Positions 34,857 to 47,550 of a stretch of DNA of 64,000 nt are shown here, piece by piece. Made by a program: the position numbers and the translations under genes. Below the pieces are notes generated by a model. The model was not told the origin of the DNA, did not search any database, and worked only from the letters and a program-made list of their open reading frames with translations. Origin of the DNA: Ailanthus altissimus (taxonomy: Eukaryota > Streptophyta > Magnoliopsida > Sapindales > Simaroubaceae); NCBI GenBank assembly GCA_946807835.1, contig OX327703.1, forward strand, positions 4,719,501 through 4,783,500, in the 5' to 3' direction. How positions within the stretch are numbered: the first letter of the stretch is position 1; the number at the start of each line of letters is the position of its first letter.

Positions 34857-37048
34857 GGGAAAATTTCAGAAATAACCCTTTTATTTTTTCATTATTCTTT
34901 TTTAACCAAATGCAATATGATTATACTTTATTAACCAAATAAATTACTTTTGGACAAGTATACCCTTTTACTGTTTGCACAGTACCCGCTAAAGTGTACA
35001 GTATTATTGCTACAGTGTTTAATTAAATTAAAATTAAATATTTTTTGTGTATTAAAATTATATTTTTTTTATATTAGTTATTTATTTATTTTAATCATAT
35101 TTCTATAAAATTACATAAATAATAAAATTATTTAATGTAGTTAAATTAAACTAAATAAATACACTAACTAATATAATTTTATAAATAAAAAATTAATTAT
35201 ATTTTTTTATTAAAATTATATTTATTAATAAGTAAATACAATAATAAAATTTAAATAAATATAATTATTTATTTATGAATAATAAAAAAATAAAAAAATA
35301 TAAGTGTCACAAAGGCTATCTCAGCCATCGCATCTCGGGCCCGAGATGGCCCCGAGATGCCCTCGAGATGCGATGGTGGCTACCATGCCATCGCATCTCG
35401 GGCTCGAGATGGCCCCGAGATGCGATGGTCTAGGGCCCGAGATGGCCCCGAGATGCGATGGTGGCCATCGCTACAGTGTACAGTATTTTTGCTACAGTGA
35501 TTAATTAAATCAAAATTAAATAATTTTTGTTTATTAAAATTATATTTTTTTATATTAGTTATTTATTTATTTGAATCATATTTCTATAAAATTTACATAA
35601 ATAATAAAATTATTTAATGTAGTTAAATTAAACTAAATAAATACACTAACTAATATAATTTTATAAATAAAAAAAATTAATTATATTTTTTATTAAAATT
35701 ATATTTATTAATAAGTAAATACAATAATAAAATTTAAATAAATATAATTATTTATTTATGAATAATAAAAAAATAAAAAAATAAAAGTGTCACAAAGGCT
35801 ATCTCAGCCATCGCATCTCGGGCCCGAGATGGCCCCGAGATGCCCTCGAGATGCGATGGTGGCTACCATGCCATCGCATCTCGGGCTCGAGATGGCCCCG
35901 AGATGCGATGGTGGCCATCGCATCTAGGGCCCGAGATGGCCCCGAGATGCGATGGTGGCCATCGCTACAATGTACAGTATTTTTGCTACAGTGATTAATT
36001 AAATCAAAATTAAATAATTTTTGTTTATTAAAATTATATTTTCTTATATTAGTTATTTATTTATTTGAATCATATTTCTATAAAATTTACATAAATAATA
36101 AAATTATTTAATGTAGTTAAATTAAACTAAATAAATACACTAACTAATATAATTTTATAAATAAAAAAAATTAATTATATTTTTTATTAAAATTATATTT
36201 ATTAATAAGTAAATACAATAATAAAATTTAAATAAATATAATTATTTATTTATGAATAATAAAAAAATAAAAAAATATAAGTGTCACAAAGGCTATCTCA
36301 GCCATCGCATCTCGGGCCCGAGATGGCCTCGAGATGCCCTCGAGATGCGATGGTGGCCATCGCTACAGTGTACAGTGTTTTTGCTACAGTGATTAATTAA
36401 ATCAAAATTAAATAATTTTTGTTTATTAAAATTATATTTTTTTTATATTAGTTATTTATTTATTTTAATCATATTTCTATACAATTTACATAAATAATAA
36501 AATTATTTAATATAGTTAAAGTAAATTAAATAAATACACTAACTAATATAATTTAATAAATAAATAAAAATTTAATTATATTTTTTTTACTAAAATTATA
36601 TTTATTAATATATAAATAATAAATATAATTTATTAATAATTATTAATAATAAATATTTATTAATAATATTTATTAATAATAAATATAATTTTAGTAAAAA
36701 AATATAATTAAATTTTTATTTATTTATAAAATTATATTAGTTAGTGTATTTATTTAATTTACTTTAACTATATTAAATAATTTTATTATTTATGTAATTT
36801 TTATAGTAATATGATTAAAATAAATAAATAACTAATAAAAAATATAATTTTAATAAACAAAAAATATTTAATTTTAATTTAATTAAATAATATAGCAATA
36901 ATACTGTACACTGTAGCGGGTACTGTACAAACAGTAAAAGGGTATACTTGTCCAAAAGTAATTTATTTGGTTAATAAAGTATAATCATATTACATTAGGT
37001 TAAAAAAAAATAATAAAAAAATAAAAGGGTTATTTCTGAAATTTTCCC
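34857..37048. mobile_element. Foldback Mutator-like nonautonomous element
   Basis: Ends are perfect inverted repeats: GGGAAAATTTCAGAAATAAC at 34857 and its complement ending 37048. The TIRs stay collinear for roughly 200 bp with few differences, and inverted similarity extends to about 36690. A 9-bp duplication AAAAAAATT flanks it exactly (34848-34856 and 37049-37057). A 9-bp duplication with long TIRs is the Mutator/MULE hallmark, although an A-rich target is weak evidence on its own. There is no transposase; the interior is tandem AT-rich units with GC-rich cores. It ends about 430 bp before the probable transcription start of the FAR1-type gene. Confidence 0.82.
35009..36600. repeat. Large tandem units with GC-rich palindromic cores
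   Basis: Units start at GCTACAGTG: 35009-35490 (482 bp), 35491-35984 (494 bp), 35985-36382 (398 bp) and a partial unit from 36383. Each full unit ends in a GC-rich core (35316-35478, 35804-35967, 36296-36371) built of GCCATCGCATCTCGGG and GGCCCCGAGATGCGATGG, with the perfect palindrome CTCGGGCCCGAG. Core length varies by whole sub-repeats. The fourth unit meets its own inverted copy at about 36600-36690. The 66-aa ORF at 35304 is a translation of these repeats. Confidence 0.9.
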
Positions 37049-37551
37049 AAAAAAATTTAATTATAACTATTTTAACTATAAAAGACTAAAATTTTTATAT
37101 CTAATTAAAAAATATAATCTATTAAAATATGGGCTATTTTCGAAAATTTTCCTCTAATTTAAGGCGGAACAAGACAAAATGTGGACCAAAACGCACTAGG
37201 CTCCATGGCTTACGCACTTCTCGTGACGTCAACTGATAAAAGCACAACACAAACGTAACGTAAAGCACAGTTGATCCGGGCCGGGTTTATACCGGGTCAA
37301 ACTACAACCCGATCAAAGCAGTGATTTGGCGAGACAAGGTCTATTCTATTAACCGCGTTTCGCGAATCCGTTAGCTTAATACAAAAAGTTGACTTGTTTT
37401 GTTACCTAAACCAATAATATTTCGCCACATCACTCGCCTCCGCGTCCCTATAATCGGCTGCCCTGAACCCTCACCTCATATTCTCTCTCTCTCTCTCTCT
37501 CTTCTGGCGAACGCAATTCAATCATCGAGCTTCATAAAGAACAAATTTCAA
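37049..37551 (+). promoter_or_regulatory. Promoter and first non-coding exon of FAR1-type gene
   Basis: GC rises relative to the flanks from about 37170. Visible elements are TGACGTCA (37224-37231, bZIP/TGA-type palindrome), a TTGAC core in AAGTTGACTTG at about 37386 (W-box type) and CTATAAT at about 37448. A CT tract (37482-37503) is typical of plant 5' UTRs, so transcription probably starts around 37460-37490. A good donor AA|GTAAGT at 37552 and a TTTTAG acceptor at 38357 imply a 5' UTR intron of about 0.8 kb. The exact start site is inferred. Confidence 0.6.
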
Positions 37552-38384
37552 GTAAGTTTTAATTTTTTTTTGCTAAAAGAAGGAGAAATTATTATTTTTT
37601 TCTTTTAAATTACTTCTCTTTTGTTGGTTAATTACGATTGTTTTAGTTTCAGTTTTTTAATGATGATTTTAATATAATAGAGAGAAAATTGTCTAATTTT
37701 ATTAATTTTCAGTTCGAATTAATGAATTTGAGCTCTGTTTAGTTATCGAGAATATGTCAGAGAATGTAAAAAAATGTTAAAATTTTGAATTTTGGATATT
37801 TGCTTTTTAAAATGTGGGATTTTTAATTTCTTTGTTCTTTCAAAAACAGATTGTAGAATTTCATATGGGTATCATGAAAATTTGAGTTTAGACTTGTTTG
37901 GTAGCAGAGAAACTGCAGGAAAGGAAAATGAGAAGCAAATTCAAATTTTCAAGTTGACATCAGTTAGTTCTTATTGAATTTGCTTTTTTGTTCCTTTTTT
38001 TAAATAGGATGAATTAGTTGAGTAACTAAAAGTATATGGGTTAAGGATTTCAAATTTTGTTAGATTTTTCATACTTAAATACGATTTGGGGTTCTTAAAT
38101 TTCAATATAGTATGCTTTATTTCGTTTGCGAGAAACTAGCGGAAGAAAGCATGAGCGAAAAATCAAAGCTTTTATTTTCTGTGGATGTTGGGAAATTTAG
38201 TTAACCCCACAAAGAAAAAAAGAAAGAAAGAAATAGAAGTATCAATGTACTGAGACTTTTATGAGTATCTTTTTCCTGTTCATTTGAGTTTTAGATCTTT
38301 ACTATTTGGGCCTGGAAGCAAAGAAATAGAAATTAAGAGTATACGAATCTGTTTTAGTTTATGTTTAAGGTGTGGGTGTGAAAA

Positions 38385-41129
38385 ATGATAGTAAATACGT
38401 GTGTTGATACAGTGGATTACAGGGTTGACAGCGATGTCAAGGGTGAAGTGGTGGGAAACTCTATTGAGGTGGGTAGTAGGGTGGGTGATGGAGATGAAAT
38501 AGGTGGAACTTCTGTTGAGGTAGCATTTCAACAGGATCAAGAAAATAAAGTGGATCCAGATTCTTTAGAACAGGATAACATTCCAGAGGGAGTGCCATCT
38601 GTACAATTGGTTCCGACCGATGAGCCCTATGTGGGACAGGAGTTTGAATCCGAAGCAGCTGCTCATGCATTTTATAATGCCTATGCTACGCGTGTAGGAT
38701 TCATCATCCGGGTAAGCAAACTCTCTAGGTCAAGGCGTGATGGATCTGCTATTGGTCGGGCCCTTGTTTGTAACAAAGAGGGTTACAGGATGCCCGACAA
38801 ACGTGAAAAGATTGTAAGACAAAGGGTGGAGACAAGGGTTGGCTGCAGGGCAATGATTTTGGTGAGGAAAGTGAGTTCAGGTAAATGGGTTGTTACAAAG
38901 TTTGTTAAGGAGCACACTCATCCCTTGACACCCGGAAAAGGTCGAAAAGATTGCATTTACGACCAATACCCGGTCTGTTTTTGCACTCTCTTTTATTTTA
39001 TTTTTAATCCTGTGAGCAGTTATAAGTCATCATGTTTGATTATATACAATCTTTTATATACTGTGTTTTTCTGAACTTACTAATGGTATAGTTTGGTTAT
39101 TTTCAGAGAAACATTGTAATGGCACTAACATTAACAGAATTTGGATGAATTTATATGTTCTGCTAATGAATATTTCTGAGATGTGTCACCATCAAACCTG
39201 ATATAGGTTTGAACTCCCATTTTTCCTTGAATGAAAGCAGTAGGAAAGTAAAATAAGTTTTAAGTGTCAATATTTTTCCTTCATAAATTGTTTATATGAC
39301 CTGTGCACAAGAGGCTTGGCTACCTCAGCACTTACACATGTTTTCAATAGAATGTTTTGTTTCAGTATATAGGGCAATGTTCTCTGCCTGCTAAAAACAT
39401 ATTCTATATTTGATTCTAGACATTTGAGTGTCTACGCAATTTTAGGTGAATAAAAATGTTTGATGTTGAGGTGTTTTTCTTATGATCTAAAATGGAAAGA
39501 AGATTCAAAATAGAGGGAAATCAATATTCTGTTACTGAATTATGCAAATCATTATTATGCATATAATATTAATGTCATTATTTGGGCATCCTTAAATGCA
39601 CATCATCAGATTGGAGCTTATATCTAATTCATTATTCTCTTTTAAAGTAAATGATAGGATGCTATATAATTGTGATTTAACTTCAATTTCATATCTTGCC
39701 TAATAAAATGGAGTCCCAAAACACTTGGAGTATGATTAAATATAAAAAATCTTGGGGTAAGTGCGTTCTGACTAACTAATTTGGAATGGCATCTTCATAT
39801 TTAAAGTAGTGGAATAATTGCTTTGGGTGTCTTCAACTGAACTATAAGAGCATTTAAACATGGATGAGGGTTCATCTAAAAAGTAAAGTTTGGATTTTAA
39901 GGTGATTTGGATTTTTATTAGTTTCAGAGTGCTGGTATATTCAATTTCTGCAGCCATTTTGCCAGATAAAATTTGTCATTGCAGAATCTGTCCAATTTAT
40001 CGGATTATTCAATTAGTATGTGATAGTCTTTAAGGACTTCACAATTGGTAAATTACACAAGCACTGTATAATCTATGTACATTTGGCATATTTAATCCTG
40101 CCATGGAGCAGTATGTTCGTTTTATTGACGCTCCTTTAGGTTTTCGATAGCTTTTAAGTGAATTTCTATTCGTTGATTTGAGTGTTCGCATAACTTTTGG
40201 TACTATTAGATGTCGGTCTATTGACCTCATCTTGCGCTGTTTTTTTCGTCAAGAAACCTTTGGGATCGTAGTTAAAACAGTTACTTAATTTGCATCACTA
40301 TTGTTACTACATCCTGCTAGCATATAATTGAATTTATGTTTACATGGCATTTGGGTTTTGAGGTAATTCTATCTTTAAATAGCATATTTATTTTTGGCGA
40401 TTAGTTCTTTTCCTAGTTAGCAATCAAATTTATTATCAAGAAGTCACAATAACTGGTATGGATTTTCATTTTCTAGTTCTCTTCTTACTCTCCTCCAGAA
40501 CTCAAATCCTGGTCATTAAGATGGTTCATGTGAATCACCTACCACCACGGCCTCAACAGACTTGTGGCATTGTTTAATTCTGGAAATGAGTAAAAGTTTG
40601 GAATCTTATTAATGAGAAACTGGACCTTAATATATGTTGGTTTCTCGGTGCATCACTTTATGGCGCATAATTATACTTGAGGAATTTTTAACTCCGTTTT
40701 TTCACAGCGCTTGATTTTAGAGCCACGTGGTTGGCTGGACTCAAGATATATTAATGATTGCTATCTTGAGTGCAAATTTAGCTAATGGTATCTAAATCTT
40801 GAGAACTTATATTGAAAGCCACGTAAAACATGTGGAATGTTCATATCCTTGGATTTAACTTTTGTCTTGGTCATGAAGATTATTGGTAGAGCCTAGCTTT
40901 TGCAACTCACCCTTTTGTTATCTTATTTTCATAGAATGAACATGATAAGATTCGGGAACTAACACACCAGCTGGCCATCGAGAAAAAGAGGGCTGCGACC
41001 TATAAAAGGCATCTGGAATTGATTTTTGAGCAAATTGATGAGCATAACGAGAATTTGTCAAAGAAGATCCAGCACATAGTTGACAGCATCAAGGACATTG
41101 AAGACAAGGAGCAGAAGAGCTGTACATAG
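38385..41129 (+). CDS. FAR1-type DNA-binding domain protein (short FRS-like)
   Basis: Two coding exons, 38385-38972 and 40935-41129, separated by a 1962-bp GT-AG intron with no visible content; 260 aa. An in-frame TGA at 38379-38381 fixes the start. Residues 1-78 are acidic and variable. The FAR1 domain is about 80-182: EPYVGQEFESEAAAHAFYNA, RVGFIIRVSK, then the WRKY-GCM1-type zinc ligands C129 (LVCNKEGY), C154 (VGCRAM), H177 and H179 (KEHTHPL). Residues 197-260 form a Lys/Glu/Leu-rich coiled coil. It lacks the transposase-like core and SWIM domain of full FAR1/FHY3, so it belongs to the short DBD-only group, like Arabidopsis At3g07500, At2g43280 and At3g59470. It is likely a nuclear DNA-binding protein; light signalling is not demonstrated. 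3' UTR runs to about 41560. Confidence 0.93.
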
Positions 41130-42789
41130 TATCTGCAGTTTTAGCTCTTCCAGGGTCTGCTCAAATACAAAACCAAACAGGTATGGAGAATGCTGTTGCA
41201 TTTAAGTGGCCGGTATTATGTTCTAGTTTTGGCTTAGATAGCACATGCTGACTTTTTAAATAGTTTCCGACTTTGTTCATTCAGTTCCATTTCATGGGAA
41301 TGTTTAGGGGCAATCGTCAAAATTCTTGTATAATTTTGCTCCGTTGTTAGGAGCACGAGGTTCATAGGAGAAATTAGGGAGTCAATGTACAGTTTCGAGC
41401 TCTTGGTGCAGATGTGCTGAAAAAGTTCCTCGGAAGTTAAATTATTGCCCTGGCTCTGTTATGTGCAATTGGTTGAGGTTTCATGTGTTATGTACAGCAT
41501 TGGAATAACTGTATCTGACCTTTTTTATTCTGGGTTCTTTTTAACAAGGTCACATTTCTTTTTGAAAAAAAAAAATTTAACTAGTCACTTTTAGATTAAA
41601 CTGGATAGCCTTAATATTTTCTATGGGAAGTTTTGAGTAAGGCATTCAATGTAGTTGAAACTTAAATAATCATAATTCTATTTATTTTTATTTGAAATCT
41701 AAGAAAAAAAAATATCAAGCTGTAATAATAGAAGTTAAAACTCTATGGTTTCATAATCTTGTTACAATTCTCTTCGACAAAATGTAAAGACTTTTGTGCG
41801 AAATAATTTTTATTTTTCAAAAAAGGAGGCGAATGACCAAGTTTTGCATTGCACTAACTGCGTTACTATCAGCTTGGATATTTAGCTGACATTTTCTTCT
41901 ACTCATAAAATGAATCATAAATTAATATCCAATGTTGCTTTTCATTTTTGGAAAAAAAATAGATTTATAAATTTTATTTGTTTAAAATAAGTAGAATATT
42001 ATTAGATTATAAAATGAAATATTTAAGCTGCTTAATTATAATCAAAGAAAATATTAGATATAATATTTTAAAAAATAAGAAAATTTTCTTTTTAAAAAAA
42101 AAGATATCTGAATTTTTAAGGTTTTTTTAAAAAAAAATATGCACACATATGTTAGATAATGGTTTTTGTTAATTTTAACAAAAAAAAAGGGTAAAAATAA
42201 AAATTTAACTCGTTTTGATTAAAAAAAATATAAATTAAATTAAATGCTAGAAAGAAGTGTAGACTCTAATGTTTTTAAAAATTCAATTTGTACTTTTATC
42301 AAGTAATTGTTTTTGTTAACTTTAATAGAAAATGGAAAAAAGAATAAAAATTTACCCTATTTTAATTAAAAAAAATCTAAATTCAATTAAATTTTAAAAT
42401 GAAGGTTTGAACCTTTGACTTTATAATTAATGACAACATATTTTAATCAATTAAGTTATTTTAATTTTATCTTTATGTATAGGTCTATAAATACTAACAC
42501 ATTGTCTCTAAGACCACATGTTAATAATTTAAAAAAATATCATTGACAATTTGAATTGTAGATATCCTTATGACAAGTAAGAGTACTCACTATTAAACTA
42601 TAACAAATTTTATTAATATAATATCAAAATAAAAATATAAAAATGTGAAACGACAAGACTCTAATCACTATCCACGGCCATTGGTCACTGTCGGGAGTGT
42701 GGCTGCCACCATCTACTATTCGATAGAGGTAGGTGGTGACTAGTGGTGAATAATGGCTAGCGCTGGTGATTGATGGTAGACAATGGTCG
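41130..42789. other. 3' UTR, then AT-rich intergenic
   Basis: The first 430 bp are of mixed composition and read as the 3' UTR of the FAR1-type gene. 41560-42600 is AT-rich with imperfect repeated blocks around 42100-42320 (ACTCTAATGTTTTTAAAAA type) that resemble those near 7330-7560. 42650-42800 has irregular GTGGTG/ATGGT triplets; the 85-aa minus ORF there has no domain. Confidence 0.45.
42403..42462 (-). repeat. Possible tRNA-related SINE remnant
   Basis: Minus strand reads TAACTTAATTGATTAAAA (A-box-like), then, after a short spacer, AAAGGTTCAAACC (B-box-like). Degenerate; acceptor stems not found. Confidence 0.3.
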
Positions 42790-45700
42790 ACAATAAATAG
42801 TGGTATAGCTTTTCCTTTCCTCGAATTGATCACCTGGGTAAATGCAATGTCAAGGCATAAGCTACTAAGCTTCTTGGACACCTAATAAGGAGAAGACAAC
42901 CTTTATTACTAACAATAGTTTGCATTGGTACAAGGCAATGCCATTTAGGTTCAAGAATACTGGAGCCACTTACTAGTGTTTAGTGAACAAGCTTTTCAAA
43001 GACCAAATCAGAAGATTATGGAAGTTTATGTTAACAGTATGATTACCAAGTCAGTACTCACCATTAACGATGTCTCAGATCTTTAAAGTACATTTGAGGT
43101 GTTGAGGAAGCATAGTATGAAGTTGAATCCAGAAAAATGTGTCTTTGAGGAGACTAAGGGAAAGTTCCTTGGGTTTTTAGTGCAATGAAAGGGGATTAAG
43201 GCCAAAAGTAAGAAGATAAAAGCTATAAAGGAGATGAAAACACCGAAAACAATCAAGAATGTTAAAAAATTAGTAAAAAGAGTGGCTATTTTGAATAGGT
43301 TCATTTTCAAGGTTACTAACCACTGCTAGCCATTCTTCAAAGCCTTAAAGGCTGGCAAGAACATGACCTGGACCCATGAGTGTGCAGAAGCCTTTGAGAA
43401 GCTAAAATAGTATTTAGAAGAGCCTTTATTGTTAGTCAGCTCTCGATTAAGTGATCTGTTCCCTTTATACCTAGTTGAGTTTGAGATGGCCACCAACTCA
43501 ACGCTCATTAGGTAGGAGATTGATGGGACATAAAGACCAATCTACTATGTAAGTAAAGCTTTGGTCAGCATTAGGAAGAGATATCCTTATATTGAATAGT
43601 TTTCCTTGGCACTGGTCATTTCAGCTAGGAGGCCACGCCCTTACTTTAAGCTCATACCATCGTTGTGCTGACCAACTTACCCTTAAGACAGATCCTTTAC
43701 AAGATAGACATGTCAGACAGACTTATAAGGTGGTTATATGAGTTTAGTGAGTTCGATATCATATACAAGCCTTGCTTATCCATTAAGGCATAAATCATTA
43801 TTGACTTCGTAGTTAAATTAACTACCACTTAAGAGGGGTTTGGTAAAGAGAAGGGTAAGTCTAGTGAGAAACAATTAATATCCTTATGGACTGTGCATGT
43901 CAATAGAGCCTTAAACTCTTAGGGCAACAGAGTATGAGTCATCTTGATTAGCCCTGAGGGTGTAGAGGTGGGTTATGTGCTAAAGTTTAGCTTCAATGCA
44001 TTGAAAAATGAAGCCAAATATGAGTCAATAATCATGATAATGAGAATATCTAAAGCCCTAGGAGTTAAGTTAGTGGTGAAGAGCGACTTCAACTTATGGA
44101 TAGTCATAGCAATAGTGAGTTTCAAGCTAAGGAAGAACACGTGAAAGCTTACTTAAAGAAAGGTAGAGAACTGATCAACACATTTTGAAGATTTTAAGAT
44201 CGAGCAGGTGCCTAGAGAGGACAACTACAGAGCTGACCTTTTTGCCAAGCTCGCCTTTATTGACATTATGAGGTTACCTAAGACAGTATTAGTAGAGGTT
44301 ATGCTTGAACCCAACATCAGTGGTATTAAGCCTATAGAGGTAAATGCTATAGATAACGAGCCTCGCTAAATGGACCCAATCATCTAGTTCATGAGTGATA
44401 GAGTTACCCCTAAGGATAGAATTTTGGCTAGAAGACTAAAGTACCAAGCATTAAGACAATGTCTCATTAAAGGAGTGCTCTACAAGAGGAGCATTTAAGC
44501 CCATCTTAGATGCTTAAGCCCTCAAGAAGGGTATTGTGTGTTTAAAGAGATGCATGAGAGAATGTGCCAAAATCATGGAGGAGGCAGAGCTTTGGCTTAT
44601 AAGGTGTTGATGGATATTTTTGGCTTAACATAAAACAAGATGCTCAGGCTTGTAAAGTTGTGTGACAAGTGTCAAAGATTTAAAAAGATACCAAGGTAGC
44701 CACATGTGCGGCTATCAATATTGACCTCTTATGGCCTTTTGCAATTTACAGGATTGAACTTATAGGTCCTATGCTAGTTGAAAGAGAAGGTACCAAGTAT
44801 GTTATCGTAGTAGTAGACAGCAAAATAGGTTGATAAGCCTTTAACTTTCATCACTGAGAGTAAGGGTGGGCAAAAAAAATTGGAAACCGAAAAATCAAAC
44901 CGAACCGGTCAGTTCGGTCTAATTTTTTTTAACACAAATCCGATTCGATTTTTTTGAGAAAAAAATTGACCGGTCCAGTTTGATTTTCCCAAAAACAAAT
45001 CGGAAAAAATAAAAAAAACCGAACCGAAAATAAAAAAATCCATAATTTAAAATAAAAAACCCGAACTAGACCGAATCGAAAAAACCGAACCAATTTTTTC
45101 GGGTTCAGTCCAGTTCGATTTTTTCATTAAAAAAATCAATTTTGGTTTTATTTATCAAAAAAATTGAACTGGACCGGTTCGATTCGGTTTCGACAAAAAT
45201 CGGACCAGTTCGGTTTGGTTTCGACAAAAACTAGACCGTGCCCACCCTTAACTGAGAGGAAGATGATTGAGTTTATTAGGCAATCTATAATGTTTTGTTT
45301 TAGTCTACTCTATACAATCATATACAATGGCACTCAGTTTAATAATAAGAGATTTAGGCAATTCTATGGAACCTGAAGATTGCTAATCGATTTGGCTTAC
45401 TGGCTAACCTCTAGTCCAATGGACAAATTGAAGTAGTGAACAAGATTATCAAAAACATCCTCAAGAATATGTTAGATGATTAAAAGAGAGGACGGGTGGA
45501 TGATCTATCAAGTGTATTATAGTTTTACAGAACCACCATAAATACCACAACTAAAAAAATGCTCTTTGCCTTATCCTTCGAGTTTGAGGCCATCACTTTT
45601 GTTAAGTCAGGGCTACCCATATTCAGAATAGCTCACTTTGATGAGGTGAAAAATACAAACTTAATGGCCGCGAATATGAACCTTGCTGAAGAAGTGCGAA

Positions 45701-45972
45701 GCTCAACAACCATTAAAGTGGTATCCTACTAGTAATAATTTTCCAAGTTGTACGATCAAAATGTCAAACCAAGACAATTCAAGAAAGGTCATATAGTATT
45801 ACGTAGGGTGAAATTAAACAACAAGAAGCCCACAGATAGAGTCTTGGGCCCAAATTAGAAAAGTCTTTACCAAGTAGATCGAGCGATAAGCCGGGGCACT
45901 TATAAGTTGACCCACTTAGATGACAAGTAAAGCACCCATAGAACACTGCCCAACTTTGCAATTACTATTTGT
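42790..45972 (+). pseudogene. Degraded Ty3/gypsy pol (RT, RNase H, second RNase H, integrase)
   Basis: Plus-strand frames with many stops give, in order: RT ending MEVYVNSMITKS (YVDD-type site lost) and KLNPEKCVFEETKGKFLGF; RNase H with RPIYYVSKALVSIRKRYPYI and YFKLIPS; a second RNase H-like domain, ISPEGVEVGYVLKFSFNALK with NEAKYES and VVKSDFN (43944-44144); then integrase pieces, RILARRLKYQALRQCLIKGV, HERMCQNHGG and, beyond a MITE, TIIYNGTQFNNKRF and SSPMDKLK. RT-RH-second RH-INT is the order I know from the Tat lineage. The N-terminal half (gag, protease, early RT) is missing. Confidence 0.78.
44861..45250. mobile_element. hAT-type MITE, 390 bp, with perfect target duplication
   Basis: Terminal inverted repeat TAAGGGTGGGCA / TGCCCACCCTTA, flanked by the 8-bp direct repeat ACTGAGAG (44853-44860 and 45251-45258). 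Eight-bp duplication plus GGGTGGGCA ends is the hAT pattern. The interior is rich in CCGAACCG and CGGTTCGG in both orientations. It sits in the integrase part of the gypsy pol, and removing it with one duplication copy restores the reading TFITER-KMIEFIRQ. Confidence 0.93.
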
Positions 45973-47550
45973 AAAGGGAGGATGATTCTGATTACAGCTC
46001 AGCTTGATCTTGAAATTTCTTATTAATTGTTTTCATTCTTCTACTCTTTAGTTCTTAGTGGTAGTTCAATATGGCTTATGACCATCTTAGTTGTTAATTT
46101 GAATTCCAAGAAGTCTATATGGACAAAGCAACCCTTATTCTCACGTGTTCAATAAATAGATAATGTTAGGATTGTATTGAATATACTTCTAACATTTATC
46201 ACCAAAATAAAGATGGTACTCTTAAAAAATTCCTATTATAATTGCTTTTATTATTAGTCGTGATGTGTCTTAAGAAGTGTGTGCCACTATCTTCCTATGA
46301 TGTGAAATGGAATAATGGACGGTTTAAATTTAGACTTAAGAGTAAGCAATAGCTACTCTAAGGACAAATTATCTTATACGCTCCAAGTGCAGAGACAAAA
46401 AATAATGGTAGAGAATCGAGTTAATGCGAAAGGCTATTGGAAATTTCCCCTTTAACAGTGCATAGCTGAGTGCCAAAACATCTCAAGTGGAGGAGATTGG
46501 CGCATCTATTGTGAACAAAAAGAGCGGTCAAATGGACATTGAGTACAAGGAATATATTAAGTCCTAGAATTCAAAAAGCTTGTACGTGTGTTGTTACCGC
46601 TATATGACTTATACTGCACTTTCCTCCTAACCTTTTGCATGTGATCAAATGCAAGAAATAGTGTGTGGTCTCCTAAATGCTTTGTGGGTAGAGGCCAAGA
46701 GCAACCATTAAGGGATTGAGCTTGTATTAATCACCATTGATAAGGTCTCTTCAATAGTGTTTTACCATGGACTTGAGCCTCAAAGAGGGGAAGGGGCACT
46801 AGTTAGTTTTACTTAAGACGAGGAGAAAAATGGGTCTTGAACTTTAAAGACACTCTGAGTTGTCTAAGATACAAACATATAAGTTCTACTTTCATTATCA
46901 TGTGATACATATAACACCCTCTCATTGACTTTATTATTTGTTAATGAATGAGACTATGGTTTTCCTTAATCAACCAATGGTAGGTTTGTTAAGGATGCTT
47001 GAGTAGCTTGAACATTATTATTGCTGCTTTCATTTCCTAAAACTTAGGAATCGTAATGTACTATAAAGAGTGTTACCTAAGATCAATACATTATGTAATG
47101 TCAGTTTTAGATTTAGAGATGAAATTGTGCATGTGAACAAAGTAGACGTATAAGAGTAACTGCCTAGCTTGTACTAATCAGTCTCAAAGTGAACCATTGG
47201 CCAAACACAACAATATATCAATCAGCCTTTAAGGGAATGCTTCCTAAGAGGTAAAAAAGGCGTTTCTCTTGGCATGATCCTTCTTTCTCTTTTTAGAGGA
47301 CTGACAGGTCAATTTGGAAAGGGTTTATGTTAAGAGGAGTTGGTTATCCCATTTTAGGACTAAAACTAAAGTTCTTTAGTTCTCCTCTGGCCTTTTATCT
47401 ATATTAAGTCTTTAATGTCATTGAGGTCTACCGAGGCTAAGGGATCCTCATTGCTGCTTGAAAATTCTCTGATCTCAGCTCTTCCAATTTTGCTTATCAT
47501 TTAATCCTATGGTAAAGCCATAGTAAGCATTTAATCCTAAGCGCACAAGT
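45973..47550. other. Probable 3' non-coding/LTR part of the gypsy element
   Basis: Follows the end of integrase directly. No coding signal, no second LTR to compare, and no clear boundary. Composition is more even than in the AT-rich intergenic regions. Confidence 0.3.

Noticed and set aside
35304..35504. 66-aa repeat ORF (PRCPRDAM, LGPEMAPRCDG)
   Set aside because: Direct translation of the GC-rich palindromic cores of the foldback element; frame not maintained in the other units.
37399..37608. 69-aa ORF over the FAR1 gene's first exon
   Set aside because: Spans the CT tract and a good splice donor; looks like 5' UTR rather than coding sequence.
42624..42881. 85-aa minus ORF
   Set aside because: Built on irregular GTGGTG/ATGGT triplets and overlaps the start of the gypsy RT remnant on the other strand.
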